From an uncultured Lachnospiraceae bacterium (lineage in GTDB: Bacteria; Bacillota; Clostridia; Lachnospirales; Lachnospiraceae), in contig CAJUED010000047.1 in NCBI GenBank assembly GCA_910585075.1, positions 1 to 22,859 of the forward strand: a stretch of DNA of 22,859 nt. Direction: 5' to 3'. The notes under the pieces were generated by a model. The model worked only from the letters and a program-made list of their open reading frames with translations. It was not told where the DNA came from and made no database searches. The stretch's first letter is position 1. Every line of letters begins with the position of its first letter. Both the position numbers and the translations under genes were made by a program. Shown here piece after piece: positions 6,016 through 13,130 of this stretch.

Positions 6016-7083
6016 GTGAAGCCTATAAAAAATGCAAAAGGTCTTTGGGATATTCAATTTTATTACCGTGATTACCGGGGTAAAAATGTAAAAAAGCATA
6101 AGCGAAATTTCAAAACTAAAAAAGAAGCAGTTGAATGGGCTAATAAGTTTATTATTCAACAGGCCCATAATCTAAATATGGATTTTGCTTCATTCTGGCA
6201 GCTTTACAGGGAGGATATGAAAGAACGTTTGCGGGAAAATACCGTGCGTACTAAAGACTATATCGTAGAGCTAAAGATACTGCCATATTTTGGAGCTAAA
6301 AAGATTGCAGATATTACAGCTGCAGATATCAGGAGATGGCAGAATAGCATTATGAAACAAGGATATTCACAGACGTACTTGAAGACAATTAATAATCAGC
6401 TGAGTGCGATATTCAATTACGCCGTAAGATATTATGACCTGTCCAAGAATCCATGTGCACAGGCAGGCTCTATGGGAAAAGGAAGGGCTGAGGAAATGAA
6501 GTTTTGGACACAGGAAGAATTTGAAATTTTCATTGAATATGTCAGGGATAAGCCGCTTTCCTATTATGCATTTCTTACACTTTATTGGACAGGCATTCGT
6601 CTGGGTGAGCTGCTTGCCCTTACTCTGGCGGATTTTAATCCGGAGGAAAAGACGTTAGCTATTACGAAATCTTATCAGAGAATTAATGGCAGGGATGTAA
6701 TTACAGAGCCGAAAACGGCTAAGGGCAAAAGGGTGATAACACTTCCGGATTTTCTGGTGGCAGAATTGGAAGATTATGTAAGTAAATTATATGGCATGAT
6801 GGCAAATGACAGATTGTTTATGATAACAAAGTCCTATCTGGAAAAGGAGATGGCAAGAGGAACAGCGTTGTCAGGAGTAAAAAAAATTCGTTTGCATGAC
6901 CTTCGCCACAGTCATGCGTCACTATTGATTTCAAAATTAGGAGCACAACCCAACCTTGTTGCAGAACGGCTTGGTCATGAAAAGATACAGACTACTTTAT
7001 CTACATATTCACATTTATATCCTAATCAGGCCCGTGACCTTGCAGAACAGTTAAATGGATTAACAGAAGGAATTGAGGAATAG
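6016..7083 (+). CDS. int: Tyrosine recombinase / integrase of the element
   Basis: 355 residues from a GTG at 6016, with AAGAGG about 10 bases upstream. An N-terminal arm-binding domain (residues 1-45, GLWDIQFYYRDYRGKNVKKH) is followed by a SAM-like core-binding domain (about 52-145) and the catalytic domain (about 163-345). The catalytic set is complete: R195 in WTGIRLGE, K233 in EPKTAKGKR, H294 and R297 in LHDLRHSH, H321 in RLGHE and nucleophile Y331 in STYSHL. Such Tn916-type integrases join attP to attB and, with Xis, excise the element. The intact active site implies the element may still move. Attachment sites could not be located by eye. Confidence 0.95.
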   Translation: MKPIKNAKGLWDIQFYYRDYRGKNVKKHKRNFKTKKEAVEWANKFIIQQAHNLNMDFASFWQLYREDMKERLRENTVRTKDYIVELKILPYFGAKKIADITAADIRRWQNSIMKQGYSQTYLKTINNQLSAIFNYAVRYYDLSKNPCAQAGSMGKGRAEEMKFWTQEEFEIFIEYVRDKPLSYYAFLTLYWTGIRLGELLALTLADFNPEEKTLAITKSYQRINGRDVITEPKTAKGKRVITLPDFLVAELEDYVSKLYGMMANDRLFMITKSYLEKEMARGTALSGVKKIRLHDLRHSHASLLISKLGAQPNLVAERLGHEKIQTTLSTYSHLYPNQARDLAEQLNGLTEGIEE

Positions 7084-7099
7084 GAAGGAGTGGACAGCA

Positions 7100-7555
7100 A
7101 TGCCGGGAAAGCATAAAGAATCAACAATAGCCTTTCGCCCCAGTGCTAGGGCGAGGGCAATCATTGAGCAAAGAGCTGCATTAAGCGGTAGCCACAAGAA
7201 GGATTTTATTACGAAAAGCTGTGTGTATTCTAATATTGTTGTAGTTGGAAAGAAGGAAAATATACAGAGGATAGTAGATGCTTTGCAGGAAATGCAGACA
7301 GTTATGCAGGAAATCGCCAGACAAATACAGTCTGGCGATTTTTTTCTTACGGATGAAAGCTATCAGGAATTAAAAAGGGATTATCTGGCACTTGTGCTTA
7401 CGGTTGTTGATATTGTGGAAGGGGCTGCATATTTGTTTTCCAAAGAAATACCAGCCGTACGGAGAAATTGGAAAGCGGAACTGGAATTGGAACAGTACCG
7501 TCATGTGCCGGAAATGGATGTGGCAGATATGAACCATAAGCAAGAAATTGATTGA
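7100..7555 (+). CDS. Ribbon-helix-helix/MobC-like protein after the integrase
   Basis: 151 residues from the ATG at 7100, chosen for GAAGGAG before it; a longer in-frame start at 7073 overlaps the integrase gene. The N-terminal segment TIAFRPSARARAIIEQRAAL, then SGSHKKDFI, has the strand-helix-helix layout of MobC/Arc-type DNA-binding proteins. The rest is helical (IQRIVDALQEMQTVMQEIAR), with a second helical block at about residues 100-125. Such proteins are common directly behind integrases of Firmicutes elements. It may bind attachment or transfer sites. No catalytic motif is seen. The family guess is moderate; the function is unknown. Confidence 0.6.
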   Translation: MPGKHKESTIAFRPSARARAIIEQRAALSGSHKKDFITKSCVYSNIVVVGKKENIQRIVDALQEMQTVMQEIARQIQSGDFFLTDESYQELKRDYLALVLTVVDIVEGAAYLFSKEIPAVRRNWKAELELEQYRHVPEMDVADMNHKQEID

Positions 7556-7561
7556 GGAGAC

Positions 7562-7602
7562 AGTCTTCTTGAGATATAATAAATGAAAAGAAGACTTTCC
7601 TT
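7562..7602 (+). terminator. Hairpin at the end of the integration module
   Basis: AGTCTTCTT (7562-7570) pairs with AAGAAGACT (7588-7596) across a 17-nt AT-rich loop, followed by TTCCTTA. It lies just past the stop at 7555. It can act as a weak terminator. It also sits where the right end of the element is expected. Confidence 0.5.
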
Positions 7603-7654
7603 ATCCCGATTATGAGGGAGAAATTTGTATTTCAGGGAAGGAGACATATTGTAA

Positions 7655-7882
7655 ATGGATAAATCAGAAGAAAACATAGAGAAAAAAGTTGAAGAAATAC
7701 TTCGTTTGGAGAATTGGCGCGGATTTGTTAATGGAAAGGTAACAGGAGGGCTTGCGGTTCTTGATGTTCTTGATATTCCGCGGGAAGAAAGAATAGAGAT
7801 TTTGGCTAAAGCGCTTGGATTATGTACTGCAACGGCAACAGAATTTGTCAATGGCTTTTATGAAGGAAATTATCGGGAATGA
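7655..7882 (+). CDS. Small uncharacterised protein upstream of an Rpn-type nuclease
   Basis: 75 residues, starting at ATG 7655 with GGGAAGGAGA about 11 bases before. The protein is acidic and helical (EENIEKKVEEILRLENWRGF, then LDVLDIPREERIEILAKALG). I do not recognise it. LDIPREERIEILAKALGL resembles the short helical tails that end many Rpn-family transposase-like nucleases, and the next gene, 34 bases on, encodes such a nuclease. It may therefore be a detached tail from a related gene or a small partner. No signal peptide or metal motif is seen. Confidence 0.55.
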   Translation: MDKSEENIEKKVEEILRLENWRGFVNGKVTGGLAVLDVLDIPREERIEILAKALGLCTATATEFVNGFYEGNYRE

Positions 7883-7916
7883 ACAGGAATAATGTTCTGC
7901 AGAGAGGAGTGATGCT

Positions 7917-8810
7917 ATGGCAGAGAAAGATATTGCTGAAAAGACATTGGAGGCCTATAATGATGTGTTTGCAGATATCATAAACGTGTTACTGTTTAGT
8001 GGAAGGCTTCTTGTGAAAGAGGAAGAACTGGATGACGAAAGCCCTAATTCCAGTTATAAAGCAGATGGGAAGCTACATGCGCAGGAAAGAGATGTTGCCA
8101 AATATTGGCGGAAAGGGATTGTGCGTATTGCACTGTACGGATTGGAAAATCAGACGGATATTGATAATGACATGCCTCTCCGGTTGTTTTCTTATGATGG
8201 AGCAGCTTACCGGGCGCAGCTTTTGACGGATAAGGAGATGCGGGAAAAGACAGGGAAAACTGCGGCGAGATATCCTGTGGTAACGCTGGTATTGTATTTT
8301 GGATATGACAGGCAGTGGAAAAAGCCGAGAACGTTATATGAGTGTCTGGATGTTCCGGAGGAGTTAAAGCCGTTTGTGAATGACTATCGCATGAATCTGT
8401 ATGAAATTGCATATCTTACTGATGAACAGGTGCAGATGTTCACAAGCGATTTTAAAATTGTAGCAGATTATTTCGTGCAGATGCGTAAGAATGGGAACTA
8501 TGAAGCACCACAGACGGCAATAAACCATGTGCATGAATTATTACAGCTTATGTCGGTTATGACGAAAGATAATCGCTATGAAGGGGCGTACAGTCCGGAT
8601 ATGGAAAGGAGGCAGACAACTATGTGTGAAGTGCTGGATCGTGTAGAGAATAGGGGATTGCAGAAAGGCATTATTCAGGGGGAAAATACTATTCTTTCTT
8701 TGATGAATTATTTGCTGAGCAATAATCGAACTGAGGATGCAAAAAAGGCAACTGAGGATAAAGCATATAGAAATAAGTTGCTTATAGAAATTTTCGGAAA
8801 CAAAATATAA
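7917..8810 (+). CDS. Rpn family PD-(D/E)XK nuclease / transposase-like protein
   Basis: 297 residues from ATG 7917, with AGAGGAG before it. The N-terminal half carries the layout of Rpn/Transposase_31 proteins: a helix with DVFADIINVLLFSGRLLVKE, then GIVRIALYGLENQTDIDNDM, PLRLFSYDGAAYRAQLL and RYPVVTLVLYFGYDRQWKKP. These match the PD-(D/E)XK core, with acidic residues in LENQTDID and the strand VVTLVLYFG. RpnA-type proteins are DNA nucleases that raise recA-independent recombination in E. coli. The C-terminal third (RVENRGLQKGIIQGENTILS) is the usual variable helical tail. Many copies occur in Lachnospiraceae genomes. Family is well supported; activity here is untested. Confidence 0.85.
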   Translation: MAEKDIAEKTLEAYNDVFADIINVLLFSGRLLVKEEELDDESPNSSYKADGKLHAQERDVAKYWRKGIVRIALYGLENQTDIDNDMPLRLFSYDGAAYRAQLLTDKEMREKTGKTAARYPVVTLVLYFGYDRQWKKPRTLYECLDVPEELKPFVNDYRMNLYEIAYLTDEQVQMFTSDFKIVADYFVQMRKNGNYEAPQTAINHVHELLQLMSVMTKDNRYEGAYSPDMERRQTTMCEVLDRVENRGLQKGIIQGENTILSLMNYLLSNNRTEDAKKATEDKAYRNKLLIEIFGNKI

Positions 8811-8823
8811 GCTTGGAAGTTCT

Positions 8824-8860
8824 GGTTCTATTCTGCCCCTGTGGTTCTATTCTGGTTCTA
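8824..8860. repeat. Short direct repeats (GGTTCTATTCTG)
   Basis: GGTTCTATTCTG occurs at 8824-8835 and 8843-8854, and a third partial copy, GGTTCTA, starts at 8854. Spacing is 19 then 11 bases. They lie in the 284-base gap between the Rpn-type gene and the nitroreductase. No function is evident; low complexity or a binding site are both possible. Confidence 0.4.
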
Positions 8861-9094
8861 AAAATATTAGAAACGATATGGAAACTGCGTATTTCAGCAG
8901 ATTTTGGAGACGAAAAGAACGGAAAAAGACTGGAATACCGAGGAAAAGACGTTCATTTGAGATGAATTTGAGTAGTACAAGAGTATATTATTTATTTTAT
9001 ATGAAAGGTAGTCTTAAAGATTGCCTGTCATATTTTATTTATTCATATTATTAGGTTTGAATAAAGTAGATGTTGACCAAAGAAGGAGGGCATA

Positions 9095-9631
9095 ATGAAT
9101 GTACTTGATGCTATTGAAGCAAGAAGAAGCTATCGTGGGAAATTTAAGTCCGTTTCTGTACCACGAGAAGATCTGATAAAAATTATGAAAGCGGGATTAG
9201 CCGCTCCTTCGGGTTGCAATAAGCAGACAGTGAGTTTGCTTGCTATTGATGACAGTTCCGTATTAAAGGAACTGTTTCGTGTTATTGAACCGCCTGTCGG
9301 AGAAACTGCGCCAGCTGCAATATGCGTTCTTTCGCAAAATATCATCGCATATAGGGATAAATGCTTTGCAGTTCAGGATTATTCTGCCGCTATAGAAAAT
9401 ATGCTGCTTGCTATTGTAGAGTTAGGCTACCAAAGTTGTTGGTATGAAGGGCATATTACGGATGACGACAAGATATGCGATGAGATGGCTAAAATTCTGG
9501 ATGTACCCGATAATTACAATCTTGTATGCTTTCTTCCCATTGGCGTTGCCGAAGAGAAACCTATCACTCCTCCAAAGAAAGCCTTTGAGGATAGGACATG
9601 GTTTAACAAATTTGGAAGGGGAGAAGCTTAA
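9095..9631 (+). CDS. Nitroreductase family flavoprotein
   Basis: 178 residues from ATG 9095, with AAGGAGGG at ideal spacing. The N-terminus (MNVLDAIEARRSYRGKF) holds the Arg pair that binds the FMN phosphate, AAPSGCNKQ is the conserved flavin-contact loop, and LPIGVAEEKPITPP is the usual C-terminal Gly motif. Members are cytoplasmic FMN enzymes that use NAD(P)H to reduce nitroaromatics, quinones or other substrates. At 178 residues this is a compact, full-length member. The upstream 284 bases hold no gene; no convincing promoter could be fixed. Neighbouring genes give no hint of the substrate. Family call is sure, substrate unknown. Confidence 0.9.
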   Translation: MNVLDAIEARRSYRGKFKSVSVPREDLIKIMKAGLAAPSGCNKQTVSLLAIDDSSVLKELFRVIEPPVGETAPAAICVLSQNIIAYRDKCFAVQDYSAAIENMLLAIVELGYQSCWYEGHITDDDKICDEMAKILDVPDNYNLVCFLPIGVAEEKPITPPKKAFEDRTWFNKFGRGEA

Positions 9632-9692
9632 ATTCATAGTTTGGCGGGATACAACTATCATATGACATGATAAAAAGGAATAGGAATCAAAT

Positions 9693-10042
9693 ATGGACGA
9701 GAAATTTTACAAAGAATGGTTCTTGGGATTTGCCGAAGGACTGAATCGTATGAATGAAGATAGTAGAAGTTGTATGCTTCATTGCTGTGCTATAAGATGT
9801 GCTGATACCGGAGTGCTTGATAGTTACAGAAACCATTATAAAAAAGTGGGTGGAAATAGGGATGAATTCTATTCCAGGTTAGATAAATTGGGTGGTGTAA
9901 GGGGGGCGTCATTGTGCCTGGTAAAGAGTATTTAATAATCTTCCCTAAATGTTGCTGTGACTTGCACACCACTGGTGGAGTTCATACGCCAAATTTATGT
10001 GAGTGTTCCAGACAAAGTATATTATATACTGTTATGGAAGAT
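9693..10042 (+). pseudogene. Frameshifted cysteine-rich protein (DUF6144-like)
   Basis: ATG 9693 opens a frame (MDEKFYKEWFLGFAEGLNRM) that runs through LHCCAIRCADTGVLDSYRNH and RDEFYSRLDKLGGVRG, then goes out of phase at a run of six Gs (9901-9906). The next frame carries the continuation: PGKEYLIIFPKCCCDLHTTG, then GVHTPNLCECSRQSILYTV. Together these give one continuous protein with clustered cysteines, resembling a small family I recall as DUF6144. One base lost, or two gained, in the G run restores the frame. The family name is from memory and uncertain; the frameshift is directly seen. The tail beyond about 10040 is unrelated. Confidence 0.65.
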
Positions 10043-10321
10043 ACGAGAAAACCAATAAGTGAGCAAATGACGGAATCGGATAAGACTAAAATGATGTCGG
10101 ATTTTTCTAATGGATTAACATTATGGGGCTCAAATAAAGTAGTAAAAAAGTGGTTAAAATATAGAAAGGCATCACTAGAAGGCATGAATCCAGACAACTC
10201 ATTATTATTGTTAGAAGATATAATTTATGAAATTCGAAAGGATGTTGGACAAAGAAAAAAGTTAGGTAAAGGAGATATGCTGTCTATTTTTATAAATGAT
10301 GTAGAAAAGATAATAAAGTAA
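10034..10321 (+). pseudogene. C-terminal fragment of an unrelated protein, fused in frame
   Basis: In the same frame as the end of the cysteine-rich fragment, the sequence changes character after ILYTVMED to EQMTESDKTKMMSDFSNGLT, then LWGSNKVVKKWLKYRK and ending SIFINDVEKIIK. The 'LTLWGSNKVVKKW' type motif is familiar from the C-terminus of a family of small Firmicutes proteins with N-terminal membrane helices, often on mobile elements. The N-terminal part is missing. This looks like a deletion that joined two genes. Any product would start at a GTG or ATG inside the first fragment. No ribosome site favours that, so it is probably silent. Confidence 0.5.
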
Positions 10322-10372
10322 AATTGAGTATGGGTGAATACTATATGAATTGACTAATATATAGCAAAATGC

Positions 10373-10401
10373 TTTACAAATGCTGTGCCATAGAGTATAA
10401 T
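10373..10401 (+). promoter_or_regulatory. Sigma-A type promoter of the toxin-antitoxin pair
   Basis: TTTACA (10373-10378) and TATAAT (10396-10401) are separated by exactly 17 bases and lie 30 bases before the antitoxin ATG. This is the best promoter match in the window. Toxin-antitoxin complexes usually repress their own promoter. Confidence 0.8.
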
Positions 10402-10430
10402 GGTAACATCATAAAGAAAGAGGTGGTATA

Positions 10431-10682
10431 ATGGCTCAAATCAGTTTGCGTATAGAGGATGATGTAAAGAAAAGTGCAGAGCAGGCTTGTGCTGATATTG
10501 GAATGTCTTTATCTACAGCCATTAATATTTATCTGAGAAAGCTGGGGCGAGAGAAGCGTATACCATTTGAGGTATCTGTAGACCCATTTTATTCTCCGGA
10601 AAACATGGATAGGCTTAGAAAATCTGTGGCACAGATGGAAGCTACAGGAGGGACGGTACATGAGGTGAAGCTGGATGATTAA
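10431..10682 (+). CDS. RelB/DinJ family antitoxin
   Basis: 83 residues from ATG 10431, preceded by AAAGAGGTGG. The N-terminus (MAQISLRIEDDVKKSAEQAC, then IGMSLSTAINIYLRKL) is the ribbon-helix-helix DNA-binding domain of RelB/DinJ antitoxins: the strand ISLRI contacts operator DNA. The C-terminal part, from PFEVS to VHEVKLDD, is the flexible region that wraps and blocks the toxin. The gene overlaps the toxin gene by eight bases, giving tight translational coupling, and the pair has its own promoter. Family is sure. Pairing of a DinJ-type antitoxin with a YoeB-type toxin is notable, since YoeB classically pairs with YefM. Confidence 0.92.
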   Translation: MAQISLRIEDDVKKSAEQACADIGMSLSTAINIYLRKLGREKRIPFEVSVDPFYSPENMDRLRKSVAQMEATGGTVHEVKLDD

Positions 10683-10938
10683 GTCATGGTCGGATGCCGC
10701 ATGGGAAGATTTCGAATATTGGATGAAGCAGGATAAGAAGACATTAAAGAGAATTCTTCAACTATTGAAAGACATTGATCGAAACAGGTATGAAGGAATA
10801 GGAAAACCAGAAAGGTTAAGCGGTGATTTGGCATCTTATTGGAGCCGGCGAATAGATGATGCAAATCGTATTGTCTATCGCATAGAAGATAATACGATAA
10901 AGATTGTTCAATGTGGTTCTCACTATAGAGACAAGTAA
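10675..10938 (+). CDS. yoeB: Txe/YoeB family ribosome-dependent mRNA endonuclease toxin
   Basis: 87 residues with close similarity to E. coli YoeB over its whole length (KSWSDAAWEDFEYWMKQDKK, then GKPERL, SYWSRRI and CGSHYRDK). The residues needed for activity in YoeB are at the same positions: E46, R65, H83 and Y84. YoeB toxins bind the ribosomal A site and cut mRNA during translation, stopping growth until the antitoxin is remade. The fold and active site look intact, so this is probably a working toxin held in check by the overlapping antitoxin gene. It sits in the decayed accessory zone and may stabilise it against loss. Confidence 0.93.
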   Translation: MIKSWSDAAWEDFEYWMKQDKKTLKRILQLLKDIDRNRYEGIGKPERLSGDLASYWSRRIDDANRIVYRIEDNTIKIVQCGSHYRDK

Positions 10939-10942
10939 AAAC

Positions 10943-10960
10943 GGCAACATATTGGCAACA
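10943..10960. repeat. GGCAACA direct repeat
   Basis: GGCAACA occurs at 10943-10949 and 10954-10960, eleven bases apart and thus on one DNA face, just after the toxin stop. It could be a remnant of an attachment or binding site. The repeat is short and chance is possible. The gap to 11103 holds nothing else I can identify. Confidence 0.25.
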
Positions 10961-11104
10961 GAAAATCAGCAAGCTATAATAAATGATGTAATTGAAGTAA
11001 AAATAGGCGTGTATTTGCACATAACTTAAATAAATATAGTTAAGAACAACAAAGAACATGCCGAGTTCGAGTAACGGATAAAATCCCGGAAACGCCGATA
11101 AATG

Positions 11105-11164
11105 ATATGCTCCCCATATGGTAGACAATGGAAATATCCAAAAACTATCATATGAGGAGCATAT
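11105..11164. promoter_or_regulatory. Inverted repeat covering the orfA ribosome binding site
   Basis: A 20-base arm (11105-11124) is complementary to 11145-11164 with only two mismatches. The right arm contains GAGGAG (11154-11159), the ribosome binding site of orfA at 11167. A transcript entering from outside the IS would fold and mask that site, a known way of protecting IS elements from outside transcription. Confidence 0.6.
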
Positions 11165-11166
11165 TT

Positions 11167-11356
11167 ATGTCTAAAAGAAAATATGGTAAAGAATTTAAGT
11201 TAAAGGTACTGAAGGAACATGAGGAAGGAGCCTCTTTTCTATTCGCTTGAGAAAAAGTATGGCATCACATTGGGTTCAGTAAAACGCTGGAACGCTGCTT
11301 GCGGAACAGAGCAAAAATCTGACCGTCAAAATGAACGGACAACAAATACAGATTAG
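11167..11356 (+). pseudogene. IS3-family orfA fragment (frameshifted)
   Basis: ATG 11167 gives MSKRKYGKEFKLKVLKEHEE, the start of an IS3-type OrfA helix-turn-helix, then hits TGA at 11248-11250. Reading one base later from 11240 restores the family sequence YSLEKKYGITLGSVKRW. An extra base at about 11239 therefore broke the gene. The second frame runs to TAG 11354-11356, but recognisable similarity ends around 11310. OrfA normally helps regulate the transposase; this copy cannot be active. Confidence 0.65.
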
Positions 11357-11549
11357 CCGCTTGACGGATAAGGTCATGGTACAAAATGATACCATAGACA
11401 GGTTGCAGGAAAAAGTGTTTGATTTAAGGTGTTTAGAGCATCATTTAGGCAGAGAACAAGTGCAGTCAATAATAGAACGGTCAAAGGCATTGGAACAGGC
11501 AGAACGGATAAATAAACGTCCGAAACGTGCCTTTGAAATGAGCCGATAG
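11331..11549 (+). pseudogene. Coiled-coil fragment, possibly a relaxase C-terminus
   Basis: A frame of up to 72 residues (ISRLTDKVMVQNDTIDRLQE, then KVFDLRCLEHHLGREQVQSI, ending KRPKRAFEMSR). Heptad-like spacing indicates a coiled coil, with a basic tail. There is no ribosome binding site before the ATG at 11331, and a stop lies just upstream in frame. The style resembles the C-terminal tails of plasmid and ICE mobilisation proteins; this is a memory-based guess. It seems to be the 3' end of a gene interrupted by the IS remnant. Function as a free peptide is unlikely. Confidence 0.4.
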
Positions 11550-11568
11550 GAAAGGGGATTGACAGGAT

Positions 11569-11724
11569 ATGATGGATATGGGAAAGAAAGTCATGGTGCG
11601 GCTGTGTGCTAAGATTGTGGCAGAAACAGAAGATAGAGAAATCGTTGGAGCGATAAGGAATGTGGGGCGTGGCGGTTGCTGTGCTCTATATTTTTGTGGC
11701 AAACAAAAGGTAACAGTGATATAG
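11569..11724 (+). CDS. Small hypothetical protein (51 residues)
   Basis: ATGs at 11569 and 11572 open a short frame (MGKKVMVRLCAKIVAETEDR, then EIVGAIRNVGRGGCCALYFC) ending at TAG 11722-11724. AAAGGGG lies about 15 bases upstream, which is a little far. It may be a small gene that followed the mobilisation gene whose end lies at 11549. I do not recognise a family. The CC and single Cys near the end are notable, but no metal motif is complete. It could be a remnant. Confidence 0.4.
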   Translation: MMDMGKKVMVRLCAKIVAETEDREIVGAIRNVGRGGCCALYFCGKQKVTVI

Positions 11725-11784
11725 TCAAAGAAGATATAGACAATCAGGATTGGTTGAACTGGAAAAATAGGGTTTGATGAGAAG

Positions 11785-12699
11785 ATGAAATATAATATAG
11801 ATAAAGAATTGAAAAAACTCACAAGATATAGAGGTTCTGCAGTAATTCATTTGTACCCCTTATTGAACATTGCCTATCAGATAAATAGCTGCAAGTCAGA
11901 TGACAGGGTTACAGTAAACAAGTATTCTACTCCCGGATATAATGGCGTGGAACTGTCAACCTTAGTTATCGAACCAAAGCAGTGTGCGAATAAGCTTCCA
12001 TGCATTGTGTTTTATCATGGCGGCGGTTTTCTATTAAAAGCATCCAAGGCTCATTATCAGATTGCAAAATTGTATGCTGAAAGGGCGAACTGTAAAGTGG
12101 TATTAACAGATTACAGGTTGCTCCCTAAATATAGGTATCCGGTTGCGATAGAAGATTGTTATAACACTTATCTTTGGGCAGTACACAATGCTGAACAGAT
12201 TAATATAAACAGCGATAAGCTCATTGTAGCCGGAGACAGCGCAGGTGGAAACATTGCCGCTGCTGTAGCGATGATGCTGCAGGATAGAAAGCAGCGCTCT
12301 CCGAAAGGCGCCTTATTGATATATCCTGTGCTGGATAGAAGCATGAATACAGAATCCATGAAACGATATAAGGATACCCCCATTTGGGATGCCGATTGTA
12401 CAGAATTGTTCTGGAAGATATACTTAAAGAATCAAGTTCCAAGGCAAATACAGTATGCCTCGCCTTTAGAAGCCTGTTCCCTCAAGAATTTTCCAAAGAC
12501 CTATGTTGAGGTGGCGGAATTTGACTGCCTTCATGACGAGGGGATAGCTTTTGCGAAAAAGCTGTAATCGGAAGATATTTCTGTTGAACTGCATGAAGTG
12601 AAAGGTGCTTGCCATGGTTTTGAGGCAGCAATGGAAAGCACAATAGTTATGGATTCGATAAATAGAAGAATCAAGTGGATTCAATCGGTTTTGGATTAG
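11785..12699 (+). pseudogene. Alpha/beta hydrolase (HSL-type esterase) with in-frame stop
   Basis: ATG 11785 opens a clear esterase/lipase of the hormone-sensitive lipase type: HGGG oxyanion motif at 78-81, nucleophile S152 in GDSAGG, and acid D247 in EFDCLHDEG. TAA at 12565-12567 stops it at 260 residues. The same frame then continues for 43 codons to TAG 12697-12699 and supplies the missing catalytic His, H277, in GACHGFE. A single change such as CAA to TAA explains this. Without the His-bearing strand the enzyme should be inactive. AGAAG upstream is a weak ribosome site. Readthrough would give about 304 residues, a normal family length. Confidence 0.85.
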
Positions 12700-12763
12700 G
12701 TTATGATTCATTCAACTTCCAGTTTGTAGAAAAATTGGGAGTTGCAAAGGGTGTGAACTGGAT

Positions 12764-13117
12764 ATGTGTATGGAATGCTATGTTGATGAAAACAGAATAA
12801 CGCCATTGTTAAATCCGCTGGATTGTTTAAAGAATCATACACAATACATTTGTGGAACTTGTGGGCGTTGTATTTGCATTGAACATGATCCCAATCGTGG
12901 ATTGCAACGGTGGAATTTTCCTTTTAAGTCGTTAAAAATTACAAAATTGTATTTGCGTACTGCGGATTATAGCATGAAAAAGCTATGTGGTATTTATGAA
13001 TTGAAAAGTGAAAATGGCAGACTTTCATACAAAATCTTTGCAGACAGAGAGGAATTGCAGTTATATCTAAAAAAGAACAAAGTTATAGAATTAAAAAATC
13101 GTAAAATGCAAGTTTGA
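12764..13117 (+). CDS. Conserved cysteine-rich small protein
   Basis: 117 residues from ATG 12764; AAGGGTG about 15 bases upstream is a weak ribosome site. Cysteines C2, C5, C30, C33, C36 and C38 with H41 (YICGTCGRCICIEHDPNR) suggest a zinc or metal-binding knuckle. WNFPFKSLKITKLYLRTADY and YKIFADREELQLYLKKNK follow. I recall close relatives across Clostridia, some with about 25 more residues at the end, so this copy may be shortened at the C-terminus. The role is unknown. The next small gene, 13 bases on, also has a CGNCGC motif and is a usual neighbour. Confidence 0.65.
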   Translation: MCMECYVDENRITPLLNPLDCLKNHTQYICGTCGRCICIEHDPNRGLQRWNFPFKSLKITKLYLRTADYSMKKLCGIYELKSENGRLSYKIFADREELQLYLKKNKVIELKNRKMQV

Positions 13118-13130
13118 AAGGAGTTATGTC

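Larger units (their letters stand above)
11103..11356 (+). mobile_element. Left-end remnant of an IS3-family insertion sequence
   Basis: The end TGATATGCTCCCCATATGGTAGAC (written here as start 11103-11126) resembles the terminal inverted repeats I know from IS3-family elements. A short leader and the first part of an orfA-type gene follow. The homology fades before 11360, where coiled-coil coding sequence in another frame takes over. No right end or orfB was found, so this is a truncated copy. Confidence 0.6.

Noticed and set aside
7501..7851. 116-residue minus-strand frame
   Set aside because: It runs opposite to the better-supported gene at 7655-7882, has no ribosome site, and its composition (many Ser, Leu, Ile) is that of a complementary shadow.
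11050..11103. tRNA-like T-arm sequence AGTTCGAGT
   Set aside because: No acceptor stem, D arm or anticodon arm can be built around it, so it is not called as a tRNA or tRNA fragment.
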